From assembly GCA_029975055.1 (NCBI GenBank), contig JARKPU010000074.1, positions 186,001 to 250,000 of the forward strand: a stretch of DNA of 64,000 bases, given 5' to 3'. Shown here one piece after another: positions 43,097 through 51,153 of this stretch. A program made the position numbers and the translations under genes. The notes under the pieces are model-generated. The model was not told the origin of the DNA, ran no database searches, and saw only the letters and a list, made by a program, of their open reading frames with translations. The number at the start of each line of letters is the position of its first letter. The stretch's first letter is position 1. This stretch comes from Anaerolinea sp. (GTDB lineage Bacteria; Chloroflexota; Anaerolineae; Anaerolineales; Anaerolineaceae).

Positions 43097-43713
43097 GCTT
43101 CGCCTCCGGCGGCCCAGGCCAGCCCTTCGAGGATGATGCGGCGCACCGCCGGGTGGCGCAGGCTTTCGAGGGTGTGCCCGGCGGCGCAGTAGCACACCCG
43201 CCCGGCTCCATGCAGGCGCGTCCAGACGAACGGCTCAGGCTTCCCGCCGGCCAGCGAGGCATAATGCACGCGCACTTCGCTAGCCAGCCGGTGCAGGTAG
43301 CGCTCGTCGCGCAGCGAGAACAGCCCGCGCTGCGAGAAGATCTCATCTTCCACCTGCCCGGGCTGGACCGAAAAGCGCTCCACCGGCCCGTGGGTGAAGA
43401 AGCTGCCGCCCAGCAGGGCATGGTAACGCGCCTCGGCCTTGAAGGAAGCCGCCGCGCTGTGCAAGGCCAGCAGCCCCCCGCCGCGGCGCACGAAGCGCTC
43501 CAGGCAATCCAGCGCGGCGGGCGAGATGGCCTTCTGGTGGATGTACAGCACCAGCGCGTGGAATCTCTCCATGTCCAACCCGGGGAGCCGCTCCAGTGAG
43601 GCCGCCCGCACGAGCTCAAAGCGGCGCGCGCCGCCGAGCAAACCCAGCAGGGCCAGCCGGCACGGCAGGCTGGGGTGGAAAAGACCGCTCGAAACCAGGA
43701 GCACTCTGTTCAT
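43093..43713 (-). CDS. ThuA-domain (trehalose utilisation-like) protein
   Basis: Protein of 206 residues with a class-I-amidotransferase-like fold seen in ThuA. Typical stretches are FHALVLYIHQKAISPAALDCLERFVRRGGGLLALHSAAASF and the closing GRVCYCAAGHTLESLRHPAVRRIILEGLAWA. ThuA proteins accompany Gfo/Idh/MocA dehydrogenases in many sugar loci and may convert 3-keto sugars; the role is not proved. ATG at 43713 overlaps the glycosyltransferase stop as ATGA. Confidence 0.87.
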   Translation of the reverse strand: MNRVLLVSSGLFHPSLPCRLALLGLLGGARRFELVRAASLERLPGLDMERFHALVLYIHQKAISPAALDCLERFVRRGGGLLALHSAAASFKAEARYHALLGGSFFTHGPVERFSVQPGQVEDEIFSQRGLFSLRDERYLHRLASEVRVHYASLAGGKPEPFVWTRLHGAGRVCYCAAGHTLESLRHPAVRRIILEGLAWAAGGEA

Positions 43714-44936
43714 CGCACCTGCGCCCCCACCCACCTCACTGCCGCCGGTATGCCCTCTTCTCGGCGCACGGCAGCCCCAAGCTGTTCCGCCCGCGAGCGC
43801 ATCTTGGCATCGCTCACCAGGCTGCTCAAACTGCGCGCCAGGCGCCCGGCAGTCAACCGCTTGAACGGCAATGGGAGGGGCCCGTTGCCGAGCTCGGCAA
43901 AGCGCAACCCCCAGGTGAACTGGTCGAAGGCAAACGGCACAACCAATGCCGGGATACCCGAACGGGCGGCAAAGTGGACCGAACCCGCTCCGCCGTGAAT
44001 CACCAGCCCCCGCATGCAGGGGAACAGCCAGCCGTACGGGGCATAATCGATGCAGAACACATTCCTGGGCAGGTTCGAACCGCCTAGCCCTGCCCACCCG
44101 GCATGCAGCACTGCCCGCAGCCCGGTTTGCTCCAGGGCGCTCAGCACGGTGCGTGTGGCCTGCGCCGGGTCGCGCACGGGCATGCTGCCAAAGCCAATGA
44201 ACACAGGCGCAGCCCCTTCTTCGATGAACCTTTGCAGGCCCACAGGAGGCTGCCAGCCATCATCAGATGGGTACCAGTAGCCGGTGAAGGTCACCTCCGG
44301 GGGCCAATCGGGTTGAGGGGACATGAGCTGTGGACTCGCGCCGATGAGCCAGGGACAGGCCGCCGTTCCCAGCTCTTCCAACCGGCCGCCCGGCTTCTGC
44401 GGAGGCAGGCCCAGCACACTCGCCCGCCAACGGTTGACCGGCCCCTGGAAGTACATCCACACAACCTGCGCGGCGAGGCGGTACGTCAGGCGGTTGTAAC
44501 CCGGCAGCGCAGAAAACAGGCGTGGGAAGGCCATCATCGGGTAGGCGCGTGTGGGCAGGAGCGGCAGATAAGCCAGGGCCACGTGTGGCACGCCGGCCTT
44601 TTCGGCCAGGTCCCATCCAAACAGCCCGCCCGGAAGCTGGTTGAGGACCAAATCCGTCTCCAGCAGCTCCGGCGCCGAAAAGCCGGAGCAGTATTGGCGG
44701 GCCAGATTGATGAAGCCAAACAGCAGGCGCGCAAAGCTGGAACTTCCGGCACTCACCAATGCCTGGGCATCGCCTTCCACGCAGGTAAAAGCCAGGCCGT
44801 TGTGCCGGGCCATTGAGGCGAAATTCTCAAAGGTCGCCAGCCTCACCTGGTGACCGGCGCGAACCAGCCCGCCGCCTAACGCCGCGCAGGGCGCCACATC
44901 GCCTGTCGAGCCGAGTGCCAGGATTGTGATTCTCAT
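43710..44936 (-). CDS. GT1 (UGT-like) glycosyltransferase
   Basis: Inverting glycosyltransferase of 408 residues, of the MGT/UGT type that uses a nucleotide sugar to glycosylate small lipophilic acceptors. The N-terminal motif is ITILALGSTGDVAPCAALGGGL, FIGFGSMPV lies near residue 245, and the donor-binding block is VIHGGAGSVHFAARSGIPALVVPFAFDQFTWGLRFAELG (about 325-363). ATG at 44936 overlaps the PrdX-like stop (ATGA); nine extra residues in frame are rejected. Acceptor unknown: glycolipid, sterol-like compound or antibiotic are all possible. Its place in a sugar-import unit is unusual. Confidence 0.88.
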   Translation of the reverse strand: MRITILALGSTGDVAPCAALGGGLVRAGHQVRLATFENFASMARHNGLAFTCVEGDAQALVSAGSSSFARLLFGFINLARQYCSGFSAPELLETDLVLNQLPGGLFGWDLAEKAGVPHVALAYLPLLPTRAYPMMAFPRLFSALPGYNRLTYRLAAQVVWMYFQGPVNRWRASVLGLPPQKPGGRLEELGTAACPWLIGASPQLMSPQPDWPPEVTFTGYWYPSDDGWQPPVGLQRFIEEGAAPVFIGFGSMPVRDPAQATRTVLSALEQTGLRAVLHAGWAGLGGSNLPRNVFCIDYAPYGWLFPCMRGLVIHGGAGSVHFAARSGIPALVVPFAFDQFTWGLRFAELGNGPLPLPFKRLTAGRLARSLSSLVSDAKMRSRAEQLGAAVRREEGIPAAVRWVGAQVR

Positions 44937-45430
44937 GGCAGCCAGATCACCCGGTTGCCGCAATCGGCCAGGAAGGCCATCAACCCGGTAAAACTGACCT
45001 GCAGCGTGGCCGTGTTGACGTTGGGATGGAAGCCGATCGCCTCGGCGCCCTCCAGCTTGCGGTCGAGGAGCACCACCACCTGCCGCTCGCGGTCGTTGAG
45101 CAGCCCAAACGGCCCCACCGCCCCCGGCGAAACCCCCAGCAGGCGCTCGAGGCGCTCCGGCGAGGCCAGCCCCAGGCGCCCCGCCTCCAGCCGGGCGGCC
45201 AGGGCGCGTAAATCTAACGGGGTGGATTGCTCCAGCAGCGCCAGGAAATGCCGGTCGCCCTTTTTGTTGCGCAGGAACAGGTTTTTACAATGCACGCCGC
45301 CCGCCTGCGAATCGTAAAGCAGCGCCTCCGCCACTGTGTAAACGGGCGGGTGGGCGCGGCGCGTGAAGGGAATTCCCAGCCGCGCCAGGGCTGCATGCAC
45401 GGCCTGTTCGGCATCTGGGAGCACAGGCAT
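44933..45430 (-). CDS. YbaK/PrdX-type aminoacyl-tRNA deacylase
   Basis: Free-standing editing domain of 165 residues related to PrdX/ProXp-ala, which hydrolyses Ala-tRNA(Pro). Landmarks are the N-terminal LARLGIPFTRRAHPPVYTVAEA, KNLFLRNKKGDRHFLALL (catalytic Lys region, about residue 48), VSPGAVGPFGLLNDRERQVVVLLD, and GFHPNVNTATLQVSFTGL. ATG at 45430 is only one base beyond a minus-strand TATAAT, so the first usable start may be GTG at 45424 on a leaderless mRNA. First gene of the six-gene minus-strand unit. Confidence 0.87.
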   Translation of the reverse strand: MPVLPDAEQAVHAALARLGIPFTRRAHPPVYTVAEALLYDSQAGGVHCKNLFLRNKKGDRHFLALLEQSTPLDLRALAARLEAGRLGLASPERLERLLGVSPGAVGPFGLLNDRERQVVVLLDRKLEGAEAIGFHPNVNTATLQVSFTGLMAFLADCGNRVIWLP

Positions 45431-45431
45431 G

Positions 45432-45437
45432 ATTATA
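45432..45437 (-). promoter_or_regulatory. -10 box of the PrdX-like operon
   Basis: Minus strand TATAAT, ending two bases before the predicted ATG. Transcription from it would begin inside the annotated frame near the in-frame GTG at 45424. No -35 box is evident. Confidence 0.45.
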
Positions 45438-45516
45438 TATCAGGTCGGCGGCAGCCCGTGAGAACCGGAGAAGAGTGATTCACGCGCACCAATCTCAGCC
45501 AGCCGAAAGCGATTGT

Positions 45517-45524
45517 GCTAGAAT
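45517..45524 (+). promoter_or_regulatory. Extended -10 promoter of the glycyl radical enzyme
   Basis: TGCTAGAAT. Transcription from here would start near 45531, after the ATG at 45528, which favours GTG 45549 as the start. Confidence 0.55.
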
Positions 45525-45548
45525 CAGATGCTTAAAGGAATTCCCCCC

Positions 45549-47924
45549 GTGTCCATCTCCGAACGTGTCGCTCGTTTGAAGCAGCAAAGCCTGCAAGCGC
45601 CCCCCACGCTCTCGCCGGAGCGTGCCCGGCTGATGACCGATTTCTACGCCCAATCCACCGGGCTGCTCTCGAAGCCGGTGGAACGCGCGCTTTCTTTCCA
45701 GTACCTGCTCGAACACAAGGCAATCTGCATCCAGCCTGGAGAGTTAATCGTCGGCGAGAAGGGCCCCGCCCCCAAAGCCACCCCCACCTACCCCGAGCTG
45801 TGCTGCCACAGCCTGCAAGACCTCGACCTCCTCAATTCGCGCCCGAAGATTCCCTTCGCCGTGAAGCCGGAAACGCGCCGGCTCTACGCCGAGCGGATCA
45901 TTCCCTTTTGGCGGGGGCGCAGCCTGCGCGAGTTGATCTTCCAGGAGATGACCCCCGAATGGCTGGAGGCCTACGAGGCAGGCATCTTCACCGAGTTCAT
46001 GGAGCAGCGCGCCCCGGGCCACACCGTGCTGGATGATAAAATCTACCGGCTCGGCATGCTCGACTTCATCGCGCAGATCGACTCTCACCTTTCTCGGCTG
46101 GATTACCTGAACGACCCCGCCGCCTACGAAAAGCAGGAAGAACTCAAGGCCATGCGCATCTGCGCCAGGGCGCTCATCGGCTTCGCAAACCGCCATGCCG
46201 CCCTGGCCCGCGCTCTGGCCGCCGCCGAGGCCGACCCCGCCCGCCGGGCCGAGCTCGAACGCATCGCCGCCGTGTGTGACTGGGTGCCCGCCCACGCCCC
46301 GCGCGATTTCTGGGAAGCCCTCCAGGCTTACTGGTTCGTCCACCTGGGCGTCACCACCGAGCTCAACACGTGGGATTCCTTCTCGCCCGGCCACCTCGAC
46401 CAGCACCTCACCCCCTTCTACCGCGCAGGGATTCAAGATGGAACGCTCAGCGAGGATTTCGCCCGCGAGCTCTTGCAGTGCTTTTGGATCAAGTTCAACA
46501 ACCAGCCCGCACCGCCCAAGGTGGGGGTCACGGCTGCTGAATCGGGCACCTATACCGATTTTGCGCAGATCAACCTGGGGGGCATCCTGCCGGACGGCTC
46601 GGATGCGGTCAGCGAGGTCACTTACCTGATCCTGGACGTGGTCGAAGAGCTGCGCCTGCTGCAGCCGAGCGCCACGCTGCAAGTCTCGAAGAAGAACCCC
46701 GATAAGCTGCTCCTGCGGGCGGGCAAGATCATCCGCACCGGCTACGGGCAGCCCTCCATCTTCAACGCCGACCTCATCGTTCAAGAGCTGGTGCGCCAGG
46801 GCAAGACGGTGGAAGATGCCCGCCTGGGCGGGTCTTCGGGCTGCGTGGAAGTGGGCGTTTTCGGCCACGAGAACTATAACCTGACCGGCTACTTCAACCT
46901 GCCCAAACTGCTCGAGCTGACCCTGCACAACGGGGTAGACCCGCGCACCGGCAGGCAGCTCGGCCCGCAGACGGGCGACCCGCGCTCCTTCGCAAGCTTC
47001 GATGACCTGTTCGCCGCCTTCGAGCGCCAGGTGCGCCACTTTGTAGATGTGAAAATCCGCGGCAACCACATCATCGAGCGCCTCTACGCCCTCTACATGC
47101 CCGCCCCGTTCCTCTCGCTGCTCATCGATGATTGCATCGCCCGCGGGAAGGATTACCATGCCGGCGGCGCGCGTTATAACACCTCCTATATCCAGGGCGT
47201 CGGCGTGGGAACCGTCACCGATTGCCTTTCGGCGCTCAAACATCACGTCTACGAGCGCCGCGACATCGGCATGCCGGAACTGCTCGCCGCGCTGGATGCA
47301 GACTTTGCCGGCAGCGAGCCGCTGCGCCGCGCGCTCCTGAACCGCACGCCGCGCTTCGGCAACGACGATGACGCCGCCGACTCACTCATGCGGCGCGTCT
47401 TCGAGGTGTATTTCAACGCCATTGACGGGCGGCCGAACATGCGCGGCGGCGAATATCACATCAACCTGCTGCCCACCACCTGCCACGTTTACTTTGGCTC
47501 GGTCACCGGCGCCACCCCCGATGGGCGGCGCGCCTTCACACCCGTCAGCGAGGGCGTCTCGCCGGTGCAGGGCGCCGACCGCTGCGGGCCAACCGCGGTG
47601 ATCAAATCCCTCGCCAAGATGGACCACGCCCGCACCGGCGGCACGCTGCTCAACCAGAAGCTTACCCCGCAGCTGCTCAAAGACGACGCCGGGCTGGAAC
47701 ACCTGGCGCAGCTCGTGCGCGCCTACTTCAAGCTCGACGGCCACCACATCCAGTTCAACGTGGTGGATGCCGCTACGCTGCTCAAAGCCAAACAGCACCC
47801 CGAGCAGTACCGCGACCTGATCGTGCGCGTGGCGGGCTATTCGGATTACTTCGTGGATTTAAGCGAGGCGCTGCAGGATGAAATCATTGCGCGCACCGAG
47901 CACCAGGCTTTTGGAGGCGCGTAG
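45549..47924 (+). CDS. Glycyl radical enzyme (hydroxyproline/diol dehydratase-like)
   Basis: Oxygen-sensitive radical enzyme of 791 residues in the pyruvate-formate-lyase-like dehydratase clade. The thiyl-radical motif is GSSGCVEVGVFG (Cys432, Glu434), and the glycyl-radical motif is RVAGYSDYFVDLSEALQDEII (Gly763) near the C-terminus. FGHENYNLTGYFNLPKLLELTL follows the Cys motif. Cys-x-Glu plus length resembles trans-4-hydroxyproline dehydratase and diol dehydratases, not PFL itself (which has Cys-Cys), but the substrate cannot be fixed. GTG at 45549 has AAAGGA nine bases upstream and fits the promoter. No activating radical SAM enzyme is adjacent. Indicates an anaerobic lifestyle. Confidence 0.9.
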   Translation: MSISERVARLKQQSLQAPPTLSPERARLMTDFYAQSTGLLSKPVERALSFQYLLEHKAICIQPGELIVGEKGPAPKATPTYPELCCHSLQDLDLLNSRPKIPFAVKPETRRLYAERIIPFWRGRSLRELIFQEMTPEWLEAYEAGIFTEFMEQRAPGHTVLDDKIYRLGMLDFIAQIDSHLSRLDYLNDPAAYEKQEELKAMRICARALIGFANRHAALARALAAAEADPARRAELERIAAVCDWVPAHAPRDFWEALQAYWFVHLGVTTELNTWDSFSPGHLDQHLTPFYRAGIQDGTLSEDFARELLQCFWIKFNNQPAPPKVGVTAAESGTYTDFAQINLGGILPDGSDAVSEVTYLILDVVEELRLLQPSATLQVSKKNPDKLLLRAGKIIRTGYGQPSIFNADLIVQELVRQGKTVEDARLGGSSGCVEVGVFGHENYNLTGYFNLPKLLELTLHNGVDPRTGRQLGPQTGDPRSFASFDDLFAAFERQVRHFVDVKIRGNHIIERLYALYMPAPFLSLLIDDCIARGKDYHAGGARYNTSYIQGVGVGTVTDCLSALKHHVYERRDIGMPELLAALDADFAGSEPLRRALLNRTPRFGNDDDAADSLMRRVFEVYFNAIDGRPNMRGGEYHINLLPTTCHVYFGSVTGATPDGRRAFTPVSEGVSPVQGADRCGPTAVIKSLAKMDHARTGGTLLNQKLTPQLLKDDAGLEHLAQLVRAYFKLDGHHIQFNVVDAATLLKAKQHPEQYRDLIVRVAGYSDYFVDLSEALQDEIIARTEHQAFGGA

Positions 47925-47973
47925 CCCTGGAATTACCTCGATTGATTTAGAACTTATGTTCATTATTTTGTAG

Positions 47974-47979
47974 TATAAT
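47974..47979 (+). promoter_or_regulatory. -10 box of the M23-like gene
   Basis: TATAAT 64 bases before ATG 48043, in an AT-rich gap. Confidence 0.55.
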
Positions 47980-48042
47980 TCGCGGTGCTCATTAGTTTCC
48001 ATCCAAGCCCGCACAATCGAAGCCAACGACGGAGTAACAAAG

Positions 48043-48999
48043 ATGACCTGGACGACGGTAACCCCCATTCTAGTTTGGGCCGGCCTGTTTATCCCCCTGG
48101 CGGTTGCGCTCTGGCTCTTCCGCCCAGCCAGCAAATTCATCGCCTATTTGCTGATACTCGACTACACCGCGGCGAATTTCTTCTTCGTCATGACGGTCAA
48201 TTGGGCGCTGATCAACTACTACCTGCGCTTCCTCTGCGTGCCGATCATCCTCGCGCTGCTCATCCGCCACGCGAGGATCGAACAGCGGCGGCCCTTCTTC
48301 CCCGGCAAGAACCTGCGCGGCTGGGCAGCCGTGGCGGCGGCGCTGGCCGTTTTGGCACCGATGATTTACGTGAACGTGCTGGTGATGCGCTCTTTCGACT
48401 ATGAGAGCTATTACAAAGAAGATGCCACCCTGGTGCTCTTCCCCTTGCGCGAGGGCATGTACGTGGTGACCAACGGCGGCAACGGCCTCTACGGCCTGGG
48501 CATGAACGACCATGTCAAAAGCCTGTTCGGCGCGCCCAAGCCCGGCAAACTCAACCAGACCTACGCCGTGGACATCATGAAGATGACCATCCGCGGTTCC
48601 GTCTCGAGCGGTATCCTGCCGCGCGATTACCGCAAGTATCAGATCTTCAACGAGCGCGTGTACAGCCCGTGCCGCGGCCAGGTGTACTACGTGGAAGACG
48701 GCCACCCCGATGTGCAGGTGGGCGCCGAGACGACCGAGCTGGGCAATTACGTGGTGCTCAAGTGCTTCGAGTGGTACATGACCCTCTCCAACTTCCGCGA
48801 GGGCAGCTTCTATGTCAAAGCCGGCGACCCGATTAACCTGGGCCAGGTGATCGGCCTGGTGGGCAATTCAGCCGCCCCGGCCATCCCGCACCTGCACATG
48901 CATGTGACGCGCGATTTCCCCGATGAATCGGGCCCGGCCGTGCCGATTCTCTTCGAGCTGCGCTTTTCGGCCCGCAACGCGGTGTATATCCCGCAGTAA
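48043..48999 (+). CDS. Membrane protein with M23/LytM-like peptidase domain
   Basis: Protein of 318 residues. Three hydrophobic helices (about 8-30, 35-75 and 92-115) precede an extracytoplasmic domain resembling M23 metallopeptidases: NQTYAVDIMKM, VYSPCRGQVYYVEDGHPD, DPINLGQVIGLVGNSAAPAIPHLHMHVT. The HxH zinc motif (His286, His288) is present, but the first HxxxD box reads TYAVD, so the usual first His is not evident. It may be an active variant or a binding protein for cell-wall peptides. ATG at 48043 follows CGGAG and a TATAAT box. Convergent with the GH42 gene. Confidence 0.83.
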   Translation: MTWTTVTPILVWAGLFIPLAVALWLFRPASKFIAYLLILDYTAANFFFVMTVNWALINYYLRFLCVPIILALLIRHARIEQRRPFFPGKNLRGWAAVAAALAVLAPMIYVNVLVMRSFDYESYYKEDATLVLFPLREGMYVVTNGGNGLYGLGMNDHVKSLFGAPKPGKLNQTYAVDIMKMTIRGSVSSGILPRDYRKYQIFNERVYSPCRGQVYYVEDGHPDVQVGAETTELGNYVVLKCFEWYMTLSNFREGSFYVKAGDPINLGQVIGLVGNSAAPAIPHLHMHVTRDFPDESGPAVPILFELRFSARNAVYIPQ

Positions 49000-49022
49000 C
49001 GCAGCGCAAACATCCGGTTAAG

Positions 49023-49061
49023 CGGCACGAATGCGGCGCAAGGTGCGCCGCATTCGTGCCG
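49023..49061. terminator. Bidirectional terminator between the M23-like and GH42 genes
   Basis: Perfect 17-bp stem, CGGCACGAATGCGGCGC-aaggt-GCGCCGCATTCGTGCCG, 23 bp from each flanking stop codon. Confidence 0.8.
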
Positions 49062-49083
49062 TTCATTCTATTTACGCGGATAT

Positions 49084-51072
49084 TTACCCTTCGCTCAGCA
49101 CCCGCACGCCTTTCGGCTCCAGGCGCAGGGCGCCTTCCACCCTGCCGCCCGCCAGAAGGTCTTCATAGACCCCGTCCAGCGTCACGAACTGCTCGGCATC
49201 ACCGTGGTTGAGCAGGAAGAGCAGTTTACGCTCGCCATGCCAGCGCGTCACCGCCTCCACCCCGGCAGGGGCGGCCAGGGCGGGCTTCACCCCGGCCTGT
49301 TCGGCGGTCCACTGCGCCACCACATCTTGCAAGGGCTGGCCGCCGAAAGCGCCCACGTAGATCACCCGCCCCTTGCCATAGCGGTTCACCGTCACCGCAG
49401 CGCGCCCGGCATAGTATTGCCCGGCATAGGTGGCGAGCACCTCGGCTGAACCGGGCGCGAGCACATCGGCCCACCACTCGGCTTCGGCCGTGCGGGCTTC
49501 GGGCAGTTTGAATTCCAGCGGCACACTCACCCCGCCGGGGAGCAGGTCATATTCCTCCACCTCGGCCCCGGCCGCCCGGCCGAGCAGGCCCGGCAGCGGC
49601 AGGTCTACCACCGCATTGGCTTCATCCTTCACCCCGCTGCGCGCGGTGAGGATCAACGTCCCGCCATTCTCGGCAAAGGAGACCAGGTTGGCTGCTTCGG
49701 CCTCGCTGAGCACATAAACCGCCGGAGCCACCACCAGTTTGTAGCGGCTCAGGTCGGCCTCAGGCGCAGCGATATCCAGGCCGATGTTGCGCGCGTGGAA
49801 AGCCTTGAACCAGCTCAGGTAATACTGCGTATACTTGAAGCCCTCGTGGTGCGGCTGGATGCGCCAGGCCCAGCGCGTGTCGTAATCCAGCAGCATGGCC
49901 GCCTCAGGGCGCGACTCTGCGCCCAGCAGCCGGTCGCCGATTCGCTTCAATTCCCCGCCGATGCGCTTCAACTCGGCATAACGCCGGCGCGGCTGGCCGT
50001 GGTGATCGAGCACGCCGTGCCAGTACTGCTCGGTGCCGTGCCGCGCCGTGCGCCAGCGGAAGTACACCATCCCATCCGCGCCGTGAGCGATGGCCTGGTA
50101 CGTCCAAAGGCGCATCTCGCCCGGCCGCGGGGTGACGGCCTGGTAGTGCCAGCCGCCCGCGCCGGATTGCTCCTCCATCAGCCAGAAGGGCTGGTTCTTC
50201 ACCCCGCGCATGGTGGCGTGCCCGAGCGCCGCGGCGGCAGGGTCCACCTCGGGCCGCGGGTTCCAGAAGCCGCGCGGGTAGTTATCCCAGGCGACGAAAT
50301 CCAGCGGCCGGGCCAGGTCGAAGTAATTCACCGTCTCGGCGTTGAAGCCCATCAAGTTGTGGGTGATGAAGTGCCCCGGGCAGGTCTGGCGCAGAATATC
50401 GATGTGCTCCTGCTGGAAGGCCACGTTCACGTCCGAGGTAAAGCGGGCAAAGTCGAGCGCCAGGCCGGGGTTAGGCACCCCGCCCGTCTCGAGCGGCACG
50501 GGGATCTGCTCCCAGGCCGTGTAAATGTGGCTCCAAAAAACGGTGCCCCAGGCCGCATTGAGCGCATCGAGCGAGCCGTAGCGCCGGCGCAGCCAGTCCT
50601 GAAAACTCGCCTGACAGGCGGGGCAGTAGCAGGTGGAGCCGAACTCGTTATCGGTCTGCCAGCCAATCACCCCCGGGTGGTCGCGGTAATGGTCGGCCAT
50701 CGCCTGAGTGATGATCTTGCCGCGTTCGCGGAAGCCCAGGTGAGTCTGGCAATGGTTGACGCGGTTGCCGTAGGTCTGGCGGTGGCCGCTGGGCAGCACC
50801 TTGAAGGCATCGGGGAACAGCTCCATCACCCAGGGCGGCGCGGAGGCCGTCGGCGTGCCGAGGATGGCCTGGATTCCGTGCGCCCCCAGCACATCCAGGG
50901 CGCGGTCGAGCCAGGCAAAGTCGAAGCAGCCCTGGCGCGGCTCGAGGCGCGCCCAGGCGAACTCGGCCAGCCGCACCACGTTGATGCCGGCTTCCTGCAT
51001 CAGCCGCGCGTCGGTGGGCCAGCGCTCTTCCGGCCAGTGTTCGGGGTAATAATCAACGCCAAAACGATACAT
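49084..51072 (-). CDS. GH42 beta-galactosidase
   Basis: Retaining beta-galactosidase of 662 residues, with the three-domain GH42 architecture. The TIM barrel opens FGVDYYPEHWPEERWPTDARLM. The acid/base is Glu143 in GWQTDNEFGST and the nucleophile Glu300 in FWLMEEQSG. Four cysteines, Cys108, Cys148, Cys150 and Cys153, form the structural zinc site seen in many members. A Rossmann-like trimerisation domain (about 390-600) and a small C-terminal beta domain follow. No signal peptide, so it acts on imported oligosaccharides. ATG at 51072 has AAAGGAG upstream. Family preference is often plant galactan or lactose-type substrates. Confidence 0.94.
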   Translation of the reverse strand: MYRFGVDYYPEHWPEERWPTDARLMQEAGINVVRLAEFAWARLEPRQGCFDFAWLDRALDVLGAHGIQAILGTPTASAPPWVMELFPDAFKVLPSGHRQTYGNRVNHCQTHLGFRERGKIITQAMADHYRDHPGVIGWQTDNEFGSTCYCPACQASFQDWLRRRYGSLDALNAAWGTVFWSHIYTAWEQIPVPLETGGVPNPGLALDFARFTSDVNVAFQQEHIDILRQTCPGHFITHNLMGFNAETVNYFDLARPLDFVAWDNYPRGFWNPRPEVDPAAAALGHATMRGVKNQPFWLMEEQSGAGGWHYQAVTPRPGEMRLWTYQAIAHGADGMVYFRWRTARHGTEQYWHGVLDHHGQPRRRYAELKRIGGELKRIGDRLLGAESRPEAAMLLDYDTRWAWRIQPHHEGFKYTQYYLSWFKAFHARNIGLDIAAPEADLSRYKLVVAPAVYVLSEAEAANLVSFAENGGTLILTARSGVKDEANAVVDLPLPGLLGRAAGAEVEEYDLLPGGVSVPLEFKLPEARTAEAEWWADVLAPGSAEVLATYAGQYYAGRAAVTVNRYGKGRVIYVGAFGGQPLQDVVAQWTAEQAGVKPALAAPAGVEAVTRWHGERKLLFLLNHGDAEQFVTLDGVYEDLLAGGRVEGALRLEPKGVRVLSEG

Positions 51073-51110
51073 CGGTGCTCCTTTCCATCTGCCATACATC
51101 CGGCCGGGTA

Positions 51111-51145
51111 AAAGATCGTGCGGTTCCTTTTCTGTAAATTGACGC
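51111..51145. repeat. Dispersed palindrome family, partial copy E
   Basis: AGATCGTGCGGTTCCTTTTCTGTAAATTGACGC corresponds to the reverse complement of the tail and one arm of copies C and D, but the second arm is lost. Located between the GH42 and GH2 genes. Confidence 0.5.
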
Positions 51146-51153
51146 GCTGCCGT

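Noticed and set aside
45528..45548. ATG 45528 as start of the glycyl radical enzyme
   Set aside because: It lies at or before the predicted transcription start and lacks a ribosome binding site; GTG 45549 has one.
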